DNA of 64,000 nt from Candidatus Rokuibacteriota bacterium (GCA_030647435.1 JAUSJX010000012.1:72063-136062), one strand, 5' to 3'. Shown: positions 31,529-39,951, counted from the first letter of the stretch. A program made the numbers and translations. Notes: generated by a model from the letters alone, not told the origin.

Positions 31529-31768
31529 TCAGCTCGCCTCCTTGGACATCGCCTGCACAATGAGCGGCGCCGCCTCGCACGGGTGCACGTCGACGGCGCG
31601 CGGGCCGCGGACGGTGTCGAGCGGGGTAAACTCGACCCGCTGCCCGATCGTCAGCTCGAGCACGTCGAGGAGGTCGTCGCGGTGGGCGAAGTATTGCCGG
31701 CGATCGGCGCCGGTGACTTTTCCGAAGCCGCGCCGCGAGTCGAAGTGGTGGCAGATCCCCGTCATCAC
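31529..31768 (-). CDS. Cold-shock-domain-like protein
   Basis: 79 residues. DSRRGFGKVTGADRRQYFAH matches the RNP1 (RGFG) and RNP2 (YFAH) parts of a CspA-type OB fold, and the following GQRVEFTPLD and PRAVDVHP are its later strands. Such proteins bind single-stranded RNA or DNA. It lies just before the tape-measure gene. ATGATG gives two possible starts. Confidence 0.7.
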   Translation of the reverse strand: MMTGICHHFDSRRGFGKVTGADRRQYFAHRDDLLDVLELTIGQRVEFTPLDTVRGPRAVDVHPCEAAPLIVQAMSKEAS

Positions 31769-31798
31769 ACCACCGCGCCCGTATGTCGGAATCGCATG

Positions 31799-32212
31799 TT
31801 AGAGAACCACCGCCCCGCGCTGATCGAGCCACGCTCGGCAGCCCTGGCAGCGGTACCGCCCGGCCGACTCACGAAACCCGGCGCCGAGGCAGCGCAGGCA
31901 GGTCACGGTGCGCGGCAGCGGGGGCCGCGCGACGAGGGGCTGCTGCGGCGCACGACGACCGCGCGCAGCGGACGCCGCGAGCTGCTGACGAAATTCTTCC
32001 GGGGAACCCGGAACGGCCCGGCGCGCGGCCAGCGCGAGCTGCTGGCGGAACGCTGCGGGGCTGTCGGAAAGGGCGCGAGGCGCCGGCGGCAGGGCCGATG
32101 CGGGCCGACGGTCGGCGCTGATGCGGTAGACCTGGGCGGCGGTGCGCGGGCCGCACAGACCCAGCGGGCGGCGCGGGTCGTTCATCTCGGCGACGTATTC
32201 ATCGAACGTCAT
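31799..32212 (-). CDS. Hypothetical protein with C-terminal zinc ribbon
   Basis: 137 residues. A Pro/Arg-rich body with two similar units (SPAAFRQQLALAARR, SPEEFRQQLAASAAR) precedes CLRCLGAGF...YRCQGCRAWLD, a CxxC-CxxC zinc ribbon. ATGA-coupled to the gene before. Unknown function. Confidence 0.55.
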   Translation of the reverse strand: MTFDEYVAEMNDPRRPLGLCGPRTAAQVYRISADRRPASALPPAPRALSDSPAAFRQQLALAARRAVPGSPEEFRQQLAASAARGRRAPQQPLVARPPLPRTVTCLRCLGAGFRESAGRYRCQGCRAWLDQRGAVVL

Positions 32213-32895
32213 CGCCGAGCCTCCTGTTCCTTCTGCAGCCGCCAGCCGAGCTCACGTGCCTCGCCGGGCGTCAGATCGGGGCGCTGCGGCGTCGTCACGG
32301 CGTCCGTCGCGGTCGGGACGCTCGCGTCGATCGCCGCCAGCTGGCCGCGCAGCTCCGCATCGTCCAGCGCCTCAAGCTCAAGGGCGTCGAGGCGGAGGCA
32401 GGCCGCGCCGACGGCCTGCATGACGCGCGCATTTTCCGCGGCGTTGCTGCTCCAGAATTCGGGATATGTCCCGGTGGCGCGATCGAGCAACCCCGGGTGC
32501 GGCCCGGTCGCTCGGGTCGCCGCGCGCGCGGCCTCTCCGCGAACGAGCAACCGCGACCGGCACTCCCTGATCCGGAGATCCGCGGTCGCGCGCAGCTGGC
32601 GCACCAGCCCGCCGTCCTGCGCCTCGAAGGCGAGGCTGGCGCTCATCACCCGGCGCGCCGCCTCGAGCCGGGCGGCGTGCGCCAGGAGCAACTCGGCCTC
32701 GAGGGCCCGCTCACGCGCCTCCGCGGCCGTCAGCGCGTCGGCGACGAGGGGCCGCTGGCGCTCGACGTCGGCACGGAGCCGGACCCGTTGCGCCATCCAG
32801 TCGCGCCGCTGGGCCAAATCTTCCGCCTGCTGCTCGGATTCGAGCTTCCGCCCGAGCGGTGACCGCGCGAAGCGCTCCACGATCTTGTCGCTCAT
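32209..32895 (-). CDS. Hypothetical coiled-coil protein
   Basis: 228 residues, strongly helical and Arg/Glu/Ala-rich (LESEQQAEDLAQRRDWMAQR, EARERALEAELLLAHAARLE). Scaffold- or tail-associated proteins can look like this, but there is no specific match. ATGA-coupled on both sides. Confidence 0.5.
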   Translation of the reverse strand: MSDKIVERFARSPLGRKLESEQQAEDLAQRRDWMAQRVRLRADVERQRPLVADALTAAEARERALEAELLLAHAARLEAARRVMSASLAFEAQDGGLVRQLRATADLRIRECRSRLLVRGEAARAATRATGPHPGLLDRATGTYPEFWSSNAAENARVMQAVGAACLRLDALELEALDDAELRGQLAAIDASVPTATDAVTTPQRPDLTPGEARELGWRLQKEQEARR

Positions 32896-33431
32896 CGGTT
32901 CGTCTCCTCATTCGCTAAAGTGAGCTGCTGCAACCATGGCTTGAGCGCAGTGCGCACCAGGTCCTCGGGGCCGTGCAGCCCGTCCGTGGACACCACGGCA
33001 AGCGTGCCGTCGGGTGTGAGGACGAACTCGGAGAGCGGCCACGACTGCCGCCCGCCGGGGACGCCGGTGGCGACGGCGAGGGCGGGCGCTGGGTTCTCGA
33101 CGAGCGTAAAGATCACGAAGGCCGGACCGCCAGGCAACGTGGACCCGATCGACACGCGATCGGCGGTGACCACGACGCGGAGCATGGGCCCGCCGCCACG
33201 CTGGAAGGCGGTCGCCGCCCGCTGGATCTCCTCGGCGAGCAGATTCTGGAAGATCACGCGATCGCGCTCGAAGACACGGCGGACCGCGGCCGCGGTCTCC
33301 AGCTCGGCGGCCTGACGCTGCGCCTCGGCGGCCGCCGCTTCCCGCTGCGCCGTCGCGATGGTCTCGGCCCAGTGGGGAGCCGCGATTCCCGCGACGCGCG
33401 GCTCGTGAAGGGGCGTGGTCGTGCGTGTCAT
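32892..33431 (-). CDS. Hypothetical protein
   Basis: 179 residues: N-terminal coiled coil (TAQREAAAAEAQRQAAELET) then a beta-rich domain (PMLRVVVTADRVSIGSTLPG, WPLSEFVLTPDGTLAVVS). ATGA overlap with the gene before. Function unknown. Confidence 0.5.
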   Translation of the reverse strand: MTRTTTPLHEPRVAGIAAPHWAETIATAQREAAAAEAQRQAAELETAAAVRRVFERDRVIFQNLLAEEIQRAATAFQRGGGPMLRVVVTADRVSIGSTLPGGPAFVIFTLVENPAPALAVATGVPGGRQSWPLSEFVLTPDGTLAVVSTDGLHGPEDLVRTALKPWLQQLTLANEETNR

Positions 33432-33658
33432 CGCCTAGAGTCCTCCGGGGTGATGGCCATCGTGATCGGTTGAGCTCGCCTGAGTTCGCCGGCCAATTCG
33501 TCGACCGCAGCCAGGAGCCCGCGCAGGGCGTGCGACACGTGCGACGGAGCCAGCGGACGCAAGATCTTCAAGGCCACCACCATGTCGCCGACGACGGCGA
33601 GGGCCTGCAGGCCCGTCAAGCGCGCCTGCGCACAGCGCACCGTGGGATCGTCAGTCAT
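33428..33658 (-). CDS. Hypothetical small helical protein
   Basis: 76 residues, one helical domain (LQALAVVGDMVVALKILRPL, HALRGLLAAVDELAGEL). Starts by ATGA overlap. Unknown. Confidence 0.5.
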   Translation of the reverse strand: MTDDPTVRCAQARLTGLQALAVVGDMVVALKILRPLAPSHVSHALRGLLAAVDELAGELRRAQPITMAITPEDSRR

Positions 33659-34254
33659 CGCGGCGTCCGATGCGCGCCGTTGGTCGACGCCAGCGCGGGC
33701 GCCGGCAGCGGGCGCCGAGAGCCGAGATGGACCGGCGGGGCCAGCTCCGGGATCATGACGACCTCGGGCTTGAAGTCCGCCGCGCTGAGCCGCGCCAGCT
33801 CGCCCGGTACGAGCAGCGCGCACCGGCGCAAAAACTCGGCTTGGCTCTCGAAGACCATCCGCGCGGGCGCCCCACCTGGCGGACGTGATTGCGGGTGGGG
33901 CGGAAGACCGAACTCCTGTTTCCAAATCCAGCCGCCATCGCCGGGTCGCGCGCCGCGGTCCACGTAGCCCGCGGCATCGAGGCAGGCGCGAGGCGCCGGC
34001 GCGTCGTATCGCCACCAGGCCCACGGGCGCGAGCCGGGATGCTCGCGGGTCCAGTCCTCAAGCAGCGGCGCCGCGTGCTCGCGCCAGGCCGCGGGCAGCG
34101 CGGGTCGGCCGAAAAACACCGCGTCCGCGTAGCCGTCGAGGGGCGTGCGCTTGTGCGACGCCATCACGCCGCCTAGGCCGAGCTCCAGGAAGGCCCGCAT
34201 CGCCGCGCTCAGTGGCGCACGCCGCGCCCTCAGTCGCCGCTGCCGCCGAGGCAT
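33655..34254 (-). CDS. Terminase-neighbour hypothetical phage protein
   Basis: 199 residues. The pattern RPWAWWRYDAPAPR followed later by ESQAEFLRRCALLVPGEL is one I know from unassigned phage proteins encoded next to terminase or primase genes. Directly follows the TerS gene without a gap. Function unknown. Confidence 0.5.
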   Translation of the reverse strand: MPRRQRRLRARRAPLSAAMRAFLELGLGGVMASHKRTPLDGYADAVFFGRPALPAAWREHAAPLLEDWTREHPGSRPWAWWRYDAPAPRACLDAAGYVDRGARPGDGGWIWKQEFGLPPHPQSRPPGGAPARMVFESQAEFLRRCALLVPGELARLSAADFKPEVVMIPELAPPVHLGSRRPLPAPALASTNGAHRTPR

Positions 34255-34584
34255 CTAGCGCTTCCCCCCTTCTGGTGGCCGAGACTCCGGCGCGTCGATG
34301 TCCAGTCGCAATTCTCGCAAAAGTCTGGCGAAGAGGACCTTCGCATCACGCTCGACCGCCACCGCCGGATGCGCCTTCGGCGCGCCGAAGCGATCGTCAT
34401 AAAACGGGCCGCGCTTGGCGATCACCGCACGTGCCGACTGCGCGCGGTCCCACGTTTCGGCGGCGAGTGTCAAGAGCCGCGTATGGTGCGGCTCCATCTC
34501 GAAATTCTCCATCACCGAGGCCCACCACGCCTTGGTGGCAGCCAGGAGGTGCGTCGGCGGCGTCGGCGGACGCTTGCCCGTCAT
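34255..34584 (-). CDS. P27-family terminase small subunit
   Basis: 109 residues. The block HLLAATKAWWASVMENFEME, HHTRLLTLAAETWDRAQSAR and then DRFGAPKAHPAVAVERDAK with FARLLRELRLD is characteristic of P27-type small terminases, which recognise the packaging site. No large terminase is found in element B, so packaging would need one supplied in trans. Confidence 0.8.
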   Translation of the reverse strand: MTGKRPPTPPTHLLAATKAWWASVMENFEMEPHHTRLLTLAAETWDRAQSARAVIAKRGPFYDDRFGAPKAHPAVAVERDAKVLFARLLRELRLDIDAPESRPPEGGKR

Positions 34585-34789
34585 GTTGGGATTTCTCGTT
34601 GAACCGGGTACGCCGGCGCGTGCGCGAGGGAACACCGCGGTACTGCTGGGCGGGATCTGAAGTTTTGAACCCGGTTACCCTTTTCCCCGCGCACAGACAT
34701 GATGGCCCGACCGGCCACGGCATGTGGCGATCGCGCCGCGGCGGGCACAGCGAGCCTCGCCCGGTCCGCATCGGCGCGCGGTGAGGCGC

Positions 34790-35101
34790 TCACGAGGCAG
34801 CCTTACCGGCGGTCGCTGCCGTCTGCACTCGGCGGAGCCGCGGGGTCCCCTGTTCACGCTCGCGCAACCACCGCTCGAGGCGCTCCCGTGGGAAGCGCAC
34901 CGTGCCGCCGATCTTCAGCGCCGGCATCGTCGGGTCCGCCTTCATCCAGCGGTACACGCTCTTCTCGCTGACCTGGAGCAGCTCGGCGACCTGGTCTGCC
35001 CGGAGGTAGGTGGGCTGCGACGCCCCGAGGAACGGGGTGGGCATCTCCCCGCCCGTGACCTTGGTGGCGAGCTGAGGAGCGGCGAGGGGCCGATCAGTCA
35101 T
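34790..35101 (-). CDS. Excisionase-like HTH protein
   Basis: 103 residues. YLRADQVAELLQVSEKSVYR with WMKADPTMPALKIGGTVRFP and RERLERWL is the HTH_17/MerR-like winged helix of excisionases. Could direct excision with the tyrosine integrase, bind the 9-bp repeats just upstream, or regulate. The ATG at 35101 is preferred because upstream sequence is repeat DNA. Confidence 0.75.
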   Translation of the reverse strand: MTDRPLAAPQLATKVTGGEMPTPFLGASQPTYLRADQVAELLQVSEKSVYRWMKADPTMPALKIGGTVRFPRERLERWLREREQGTPRLRRVQTAATAGKAAS

Positions 35102-35163
35102 TGACTGGGGCCCCGAGTAGAGAGGCGCGAGGCCCGTGAGGCCTCCCCTCGCGCGCGCGTATA

Positions 35164-35399
35164 CACATGGCACACATGGCACAGATGGCACAGATGAGGC
35201 GGTTCAACTGTGCCATGGTCATGTGTGCCAACCATGTGTGCCACGTGGCAGAGATAGAAGACAGCGAGAGACTACATAGACTTACGGTAAGTGTGCCAAG
35301 TGTGCCAACGGTGCAATACGCGCGCGCGCGAGGCCGGGGGTCATCCATCTGTGCCACGGCGTGGCGACTCGATGGCAGAGATGGGGGCACGGTGGCACA
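35164..35399 (-). repeat. TGTGCCA/TGGCACA repeats, partly 9-bp iterons (putative origin of B)
   Basis: Four tandem 9-base units at 35164-35199 (ACACATGGC twice, ACAGATGGC, ACAGATGAG), opposite-strand heptamers TGTGCCA at 35210, 35225, 35238, 35292, 35301 and 35350, and TGGCACA at 35393. They fill the 320-base non-coding gap after the replication gene, as the 9-bp arrays of element A do, with a different sequence. Replication origin or operator. Confidence 0.65.
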
Positions 35400-35422
35400 C
35401 TTGGCCGGCGCGCGACGCGGTG

Positions 35423-37246
35423 TCATGGGGCGGGTTCCCGCTGGGGGAGCATCCAGTACCAGGCTCGGCCGTGGCGCTCGGTGACGACGCTCAGGTCGGT
35501 CTTGGCTCGCCAGAGCGTGCGGCGCGCGATGCCGTTGGCCTCGGCGTCCGCCTGCAGTTCCTTCGACGTCATCATACCGGCGGCGAGCGTGTCGCGCAGG
35601 AAAGTGACGGCGGCGTCCCGCTCCTTCCGATCGGTGCGCGAGCCAAGCTCATCCACGGCCAGCAGCTGCTCGGCGGATCCTTCTACGGCTCCTGGCTCCC
35701 AGCATAGCCCCTCGTCGCCGAGCCGGAAGCCCAGCGCCGGCGGGAACGGGCCGAGGTTGTTCTTGATGGGCACGAGGAGCCGCCGCCCCGGGATCTCGGG
35801 ATCACTGCCGACGGCGAGCACGGTGCGCGCCTGGGCGACGAAGGCGATGCTCCCCTGGGCGCGCATCAGGAGGCGCCGTTGGGCGTCCTTGGTCAAGTGC
35901 AAGATGCCGATGAGGGCGACACCGTATTGCTCGGCGAGTGCGGCCAGCGGTGTCAGGAGCCCCCGGATCTCGCTGTCCTTGTAGCTGTTGCGGGTGCCGA
36001 GGTAGGCCGAGATCGGATCAATCCCGACCGCCACCGCGTGGTTCTGCTGGATGGCGGCCTCGAGCGCTGGCAAGTCGCGCTCCAGGGTGAACGGGTACTC
36101 CTGTCCGTCGACGCGGACGGCCTTGAGCACCGAGACGCGCGCGGGGTCGCCGCCCTGCCGATCGAATCTCGGGCGCACGGTGTCGGCCAGGCCGTCCTCG
36201 GCCGCCAGCAGGACGACGTTCCCCATCGGCGCGATCCCGCCGTCCGGCCAGGGGAGACCGCGCGTGGTGCGGGCGAGCGCATCGATCACGACCTGGGACT
36301 TGCCTTCGCCGGGGTCGCCCACGACCAGGCCGAGCTTGCCCCGGGCGCTGCGGCCGGCCCACAGCCACTCCACCGGCTCGGGGGCGACCGTATCGAGGCG
36401 CACAAGCACTGGGCCATCGGGCACCCGCCCGCCGCGCGGCTCCTGTACCGGCTCCGTCACGTCCGCGGCTGTGACAGTGGGGGCGGCGTCCGCGAGCGTG
36501 ACCAGCTCGGTCGGTGTGTGCTGGGCCTCGGGCCATGCCGCCGCGAGCCAGTCGCTCACGTCGCCCTTGTCAGGCAGGCCCGGCAGCTCGAGCATCCGCA
36601 CGGCGAGCCCGGCCGAGAGGCAGGTCCGCGCCACCAGGCGCCCGTGCGCCGCGCCGACCGCATCGTGATCGGGCACCACCACCACCTCGCGCACGCCCGC
36701 CGCTACGAGCGCCGCGGTATGCTCGGGCCGCCACTTGTTCGCCCCGCCCTCATTGCAGGTCGCCGGGAGCCCCGCGGCGCGCAGGGTGTCCACGTCCTTC
36801 TCGCCCTCGGGCACGTACACACGGGCCTGGCCGGCGAGCTCAGGCAGCCGATACGGGAGCCGGCGCACCCCCTGCATGTTCCAGGTCCAGCCGTCCGCGC
36901 CATCGGGCCGGCGGCAGCGAAAATCCTTCGGGTCGAGGCGCACAACCTGATAGCGGAGCGTGCTGGCCGCGTCCTGGTAGTCGTAAGTCGTGAGGACCGT
37001 GAAGTCGTGGACAGCGGGGCCGTTCCCGTTGCGTGAAAAGAGATCCGCCACGGAGCAGCCCGCCGCCGCCGTCACTTGCTCGAGCGGGCAGCCGCGCTGG
37101 CACTTGACGATGAGGCCCTTGTCGCCGTCGGCAAAGCTCAGGCTCGCGTGGGTGTCCTCATGCGCGGGGCACTTCGCGTCCCACCATTCGCCATCGGAGC
37201 GCCGCCGGGCGCCCTTGACGAGCTGGGCGAAGTCGGCCGCCATCAT
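35423..37246 (-). CDS. CHC2/Toprim primase with RepA-type helicase domain
   Basis: 607 residues. CHC2-like zinc finger (C26-P-A-H29, C49-x3-C53), Toprim domain (ARVYVPEGEKDVDTL with Glu, VVVVPDHDAVG with the DxD pair), then a RecA-fold hexameric helicase (GLVVGDPGEGKS Walker A, NVVLLAAEDG, VGIDPISAYLG Walker B-like). A winged-helix-like end (GMMTSKELQADAEANGIARR) follows. It should unwind and prime element DNA. ATG by ATGA overlap. It is unrelated to the Prim-Pol enzyme of element A in the same position. Confidence 0.88.
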   Translation of the reverse strand: MMAADFAQLVKGARRRSDGEWWDAKCPAHEDTHASLSFADGDKGLIVKCQRGCPLEQVTAAAGCSVADLFSRNGNGPAVHDFTVLTTYDYQDAASTLRYQVVRLDPKDFRCRRPDGADGWTWNMQGVRRLPYRLPELAGQARVYVPEGEKDVDTLRAAGLPATCNEGGANKWRPEHTAALVAAGVREVVVVPDHDAVGAAHGRLVARTCLSAGLAVRMLELPGLPDKGDVSDWLAAAWPEAQHTPTELVTLADAAPTVTAADVTEPVQEPRGGRVPDGPVLVRLDTVAPEPVEWLWAGRSARGKLGLVVGDPGEGKSQVVIDALARTTRGLPWPDGGIAPMGNVVLLAAEDGLADTVRPRFDRQGGDPARVSVLKAVRVDGQEYPFTLERDLPALEAAIQQNHAVAVGIDPISAYLGTRNSYKDSEIRGLLTPLAALAEQYGVALIGILHLTKDAQRRLLMRAQGSIAFVAQARTVLAVGSDPEIPGRRLLVPIKNNLGPFPPALGFRLGDEGLCWEPGAVEGSAEQLLAVDELGSRTDRKERDAAVTFLRDTLAAGMMTSKELQADAEANGIARRTLWRAKTDLSVVTERHGRAWYWMLPQREPAP

Positions 37247-37476
37247 GAGACCTCCGTGCAGCACGCACACGGCGCGACAGGCCCGACCGGGACGCCCGTG
37301 CAGAACACTTCGACGATGCGCGTCACGCCGTGGGTGCGCGCGGGGTCGCGGCTTACCCGCTGTTCGCCGAGTCGACAGCCGGTTTCGTCGAGCACCCCGC
37401 GGCACACCGGGCAGCGCCCGCCGAGTGGCGCGGCGCTCGAGCGCAGAACCACGTATCGCTCGGGCGCCGCGATCAT
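37243..37476 (-). CDS. Cys-rich small protein
   Basis: 77 residues with CPVCRG, a Cys at 34 and a terminal CACC, probably zinc-binding. ATGA-coupled on both sides in the replication operon. Unknown function. Confidence 0.5.
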   Translation of the reverse strand: MIAAPERYVVLRSSAAPLGGRCPVCRGVLDETGCRLGEQRVSRDPARTHGVTRIVEVFCTGVPVGPVAPCACCTEVS

Positions 37477-37610
37477 TCGGCGGCGGCCCCTTCGAGGATC
37501 ACCAGCGCGTCGATCCAGAGGCTCAACCGCCTGGAGTAGGTCCAGCCGGTCGCCGAGAGAACGTCCTCGATCTGGCCGCGCGCTGCCCGGGCCCAGATCG
37601 CGTGGCTCAC
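37473..37610 (-). CDS. 45-residue operon protein
   Basis: A small frame (MSHAIWARAARGQIEDVLSA, ending LWIDALVILEGAAAE) with a GTG overlapping the HTH gene's stop and a stop overlapping the next ATG. The exact overlaps and normal amino acid composition support it. Unknown function. Confidence 0.5.
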   Translation of the reverse strand: MSHAIWARAARGQIEDVLSATGWTYSRRLSLWIDALVILEGAAAE

Positions 37611-37804
37611 CGCAGCCGCAGTCCTTTCGGCCCTTGCATGTTTTCCAGCGCGGCGGCCACACGCTTCGCCACTACCTCCGTGAGCGGGATCCGCTCGTTG
37701 AGCATCAGGGCGAGCCGGCCAGGATGTACGCTGACGATCGCCCCGAGCTTGTACATCGGGATTCGTTGACGCGCGCGCGCTGCCCTCAGGTCGCTTGCGG
37801 TCAT
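37607..37804 (-). CDS. Small HTH-like regulator
   Basis: 65 residues; homologous to 5652-5846 of element A (IPMYKLGAIVSVHPGRLALM, LNERIPL). GAAAGGAG before the ATG. First gene of the replication operon and divergent from the CGNR-like gene, so it may regulate both. Confidence 0.7.
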   Translation of the reverse strand: MTASDLRAARARQRIPMYKLGAIVSVHPGRLALMLNERIPLTEVVAKRVAAALENMQGPKGLRLR

Positions 37805-37829
37805 GGCTGTCTCCTTTCTCGCTCTTTGA

Positions 37830-37858
37830 TATATATGCTCTCGGGTACCGTATAGCAA
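37830..37858 (-). promoter_or_regulatory. Promoter of the element B replication operon
   Basis: TTGCTA (37853-37858) and TATATA (37830-37835) with a 17-base spacer on the minus strand, in the AT-rich gap between divergent genes. Confidence 0.6.
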
Positions 37859-37932
37859 TTGATTTCTGTGTAACGATTATGTGGCCGTGTTATGCTCCTG
37901 ACTGTGTACCAGCCCCAAAGGAGATCAACGCC

Positions 37933-38595
37933 ATGAGGAAACGTCGTCGAGCTAGCCCACCAGCCACCAAGCGGCCGGCGGCATCACCGAGGCGCGGCGG
38001 GGCGCGTGTGACCACCGGCCTTCAGCTCCTCAACACGCCTCGCGGGGCTCGGTTTCTAGTCGCCGCGGTGCAGCGCCGGGTCGGGGAGACACCGGAACAG
38101 CGCCTGCGTTGGATCATGGACTTCCTTCGCCTCGACCTCGATCTTCTGACCTCAGGCGAGGTCGAGGCGAAGGGTGACGACCTGCGCATGATCGCCGCGC
38201 ACTCACTGCCGCGCGGCGTCGGGTTGAAAACGACGGTCTCGCCGATGGCGGCCGGCGTCCTGCGGCGCTACCGGGACCAGATCCACGAGGGGCTGCGCTC
38301 GGTGCTCGGGAAGGATTGCCAATGGCCTCTATCTGGCCGGCCTGTCCTTGAGCGACGCGCAGGCGGCTTCCGGATCGTCGTTGATGGAGACGAGATGGTG
38401 GGGATCCTCAGCGGCATCGCCCAGCTCATCGTCGAGGCCGGCGATCGCCTCAGGGCCTGCCAGGATCCGGCGTGCGGTACGCCATTCGTGGCGACGAAGC
38501 GACAGGCCTACTGCACCACCAAGCATTCCCAGCGGGTGCGGAACCAGAAGCGCATCCAGAAGGAGAAGGCGACGATGGCCAGAGGGAAGCCGTGA
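37933..38595 (+). CDS. CGNR-like zinc-finger protein
   Basis: 220 residues. The C-terminus RACQDPACGTPFVATKRQAY with CTTKHSQRVRNQKR is the CGNR zinc-finger-like layout, and the N-terminus is very basic (MRKRRRASPPATKRPAASPR). A predicted DNA-binding regulator. It is the only plus-strand gene of element B and is divergent from the replication operon. AAAGGAG precedes the ATG. Confidence 0.6.
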   Translation: MRKRRRASPPATKRPAASPRRGGARVTTGLQLLNTPRGARFLVAAVQRRVGETPEQRLRWIMDFLRLDLDLLTSGEVEAKGDDLRMIAAHSLPRGVGLKTTVSPMAAGVLRRYRDQIHEGLRSVLGKDCQWPLSGRPVLERRAGGFRIVVDGDEMVGILSGIAQLIVEAGDRLRACQDPACGTPFVATKRQAYCTTKHSQRVRNQKRIQKEKATMARGKP

Positions 38596-38683
38596 TCTAC
38601 TAGGACTCGATGCGCAACCCCGGGATCTAGCCACGAGGTCAGACTACGGTTTCTCTCGCTCATGGGTGCTGGCTACAGCGAAG

Positions 38684-38716
38684 GTCGAGCCGCCTCTTCG
38701 CCAGAGGCGGCTCGAC
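38684..38716. terminator. Bidirectional hairpin between convergent genes
   Basis: A perfect 14-bp inverted repeat (GTCGAGCCGCCTCT / AGAGGCGGCTCGAC) with a 5-base loop, between the end of the CGNR-like gene and the end of the small minus-strand gene. No T run follows on either side, so efficiency is uncertain. Confidence 0.6.
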
Positions 38717-38723
38717 AGGAGAT

Positions 38724-38921
38724 TTAGCTGGTTGGCTTGGCAGCTGCGCGAACTGACAGGATCTCACCCTTTTCCGACACCACAACCGCAGGAGCTACCG
38801 AGGCCTGCTTCTGCTCTCCAAAAGCAGCCGGGTTGGTGACGATCATGCCCGAGGCCAAAGTGACCTGGTAGATCACACCCCCCGCCGCAAGCTGAGCAAT
38901 GGGACCACGGATTGTATCCAT
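38724..38921 (-). CDS. Small partner of proteasome-like protein
   Basis: 65 residues (MDTIRGPIAQLAAGGVIYQV, then a variable tail). It overlaps the stop of the proteasome-like gene (TAATG). The co-translation suggests a partner, substrate or inhibitor. Unknown family. Confidence 0.5.
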   Translation of the reverse strand: MDTIRGPIAQLAAGGVIYQVTLASGMIVTNPAAFGEQKQASVAPAVVVSEKGEILSVRAAAKPTS

Positions 38922-39655
38922 TACGCGGTGACCTCCCTCTGATAGAAGCTATCCCGAAGAGCCTTCGATCGCGACTCATTGGATGCCCGAGTTTTTACTA
39001 CCTCCTCGGGAGGCAGGCTTTGGCAACCCTCTTTGCCAGGCCTTATCACTATAACATTCACCGGCCCCCCGACCTTCCCATCCTGGGTGGCAGTCTCCGT
39101 GATGACGTAGATCGCCAACGCAGTCAGCTCTTGCATCGTGCGCCCAGGCTCGTACAGCCGATTCAGCAGATAGAGGCCATATTGGGCGATCCCCTGGAGC
39201 GCGAAGCCGTAGTCATGCAGCATTGGTGAAAAGTCGAAGAAGGACCCGAGCCCGAACAGGCGCGGCGTGCCATCGGGCTCGTAACCGCCGAGCAAAAAAG
39301 CCAGGTCAGGACGCACGGCTACCTGGCCGGTCTGTACCATCGCCATGGGCAATATCGGCGGGACGGACGGAAACCATTCCTGGTATCGCGCTCGAGCCAT
39401 GTCACGTAGCACGTTGAGAACGGCGGTGGCACCGTCTGTTCCCTGCGCGGTGACCTGCTGCCGCACTAGGTCGATGATCAAGGCCCCCACTTCGCCCGAC
39501 CCAGCGGCCAGCACGGCAACATGGGGCGCTAGGATGTGCGCCTTCTGCTGCGCATCGTTCTGGGCTGTCACGCCGCGAGGGTCCCCGAACGTGCCACGGC
39601 TGTCTGCCGCCAGCACCAGACCGTCACTACCCTTCAGCGCTACCAGGAGTGTCAT
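38921..39655 (-). CDS. Proteasome-subunit-like Ntn hydrolase
   Basis: 244 residues. Removal of Met1 would expose Thr as in proteasome beta subunits and HslV (TLLVALKGSDGLVLAADSRG). Asp17 of the active site falls in AADSR and a Lys near residue 37 could match Lys33. AAGSGEVGA is in place of the oxyanion-loop Gly region. Such enzymes form rings and cut peptides. No ATPase partner gene (ClpX-, HslU- or Mpa-like) lies near, so its regulation is open. The start at the ATG before the Thr is inferred from the family. It is cargo near the right end of element B. Confidence 0.7.
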   Translation of the reverse strand: MTLLVALKGSDGLVLAADSRGTFGDPRGVTAQNDAQQKAHILAPHVAVLAAGSGEVGALIIDLVRQQVTAQGTDGATAVLNVLRDMARARYQEWFPSVPPILPMAMVQTGQVAVRPDLAFLLGGYEPDGTPRLFGLGSFFDFSPMLHDYGFALQGIAQYGLYLLNRLYEPGRTMQELTALAIYVITETATQDGKVGGPVNVIVIRPGKEGCQSLPPEEVVKTRASNESRSKALRDSFYQREVTA

Positions 39656-39886
39656 CGGGAGGCGATTGTGGGTGCGGGGGATCGGCGTGTCAAGGCCCCC
39701 CTCCAGGGCGTCCTTGTGCTGAACCATGGGCTGAACCACCCCGAGGTTGGCGCGACTACCGCCCTTTGGCAAGAAGATTGTCCACGGTTGTCCTGCGAGG
39801 GTCAGCACACGAACGGACAAGAGCGAAGCGTGGTTGCGCGCAACATCGTGGAAGATCAGCGAAACGCGCAATCCCGAGGGAGGCCA

Positions 39887-39925
39887 TTAGGAAACTGTTG
39901 CTCTATCCACCTGAGCTACGGGGGC
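39887..39925 (-). repeat. att core of element B, right copy (truncated tRNA-Arg)
   Basis: Identical to 22151-22189, the first 39 bases of tRNA-Arg(CCT). The 3' half is missing here, so this copy is a displaced 5' half tRNA without function. Confidence 0.85.
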
Positions 39926-39951
39926 GTCAGTAACCCCATCGCAACAGCACT

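Noticed and set aside
35164-35399. CRISPR array
   Set aside because: Units are 7-9 bases with no 20-40 base spacers and no cas genes near; iterons explain them better.
38684-38716. Transposon terminal inverted repeat
   Set aside because: The two arms are only 5 bases apart and lie between convergent gene ends, so a terminator hairpin fits better; no transposase is in the window.
39656-39871. Longer N-terminus for the proteasome-like protein
   Set aside because: The upstream 72 codons lack family features, and the family needs Thr directly after the initiator Met at 39655.
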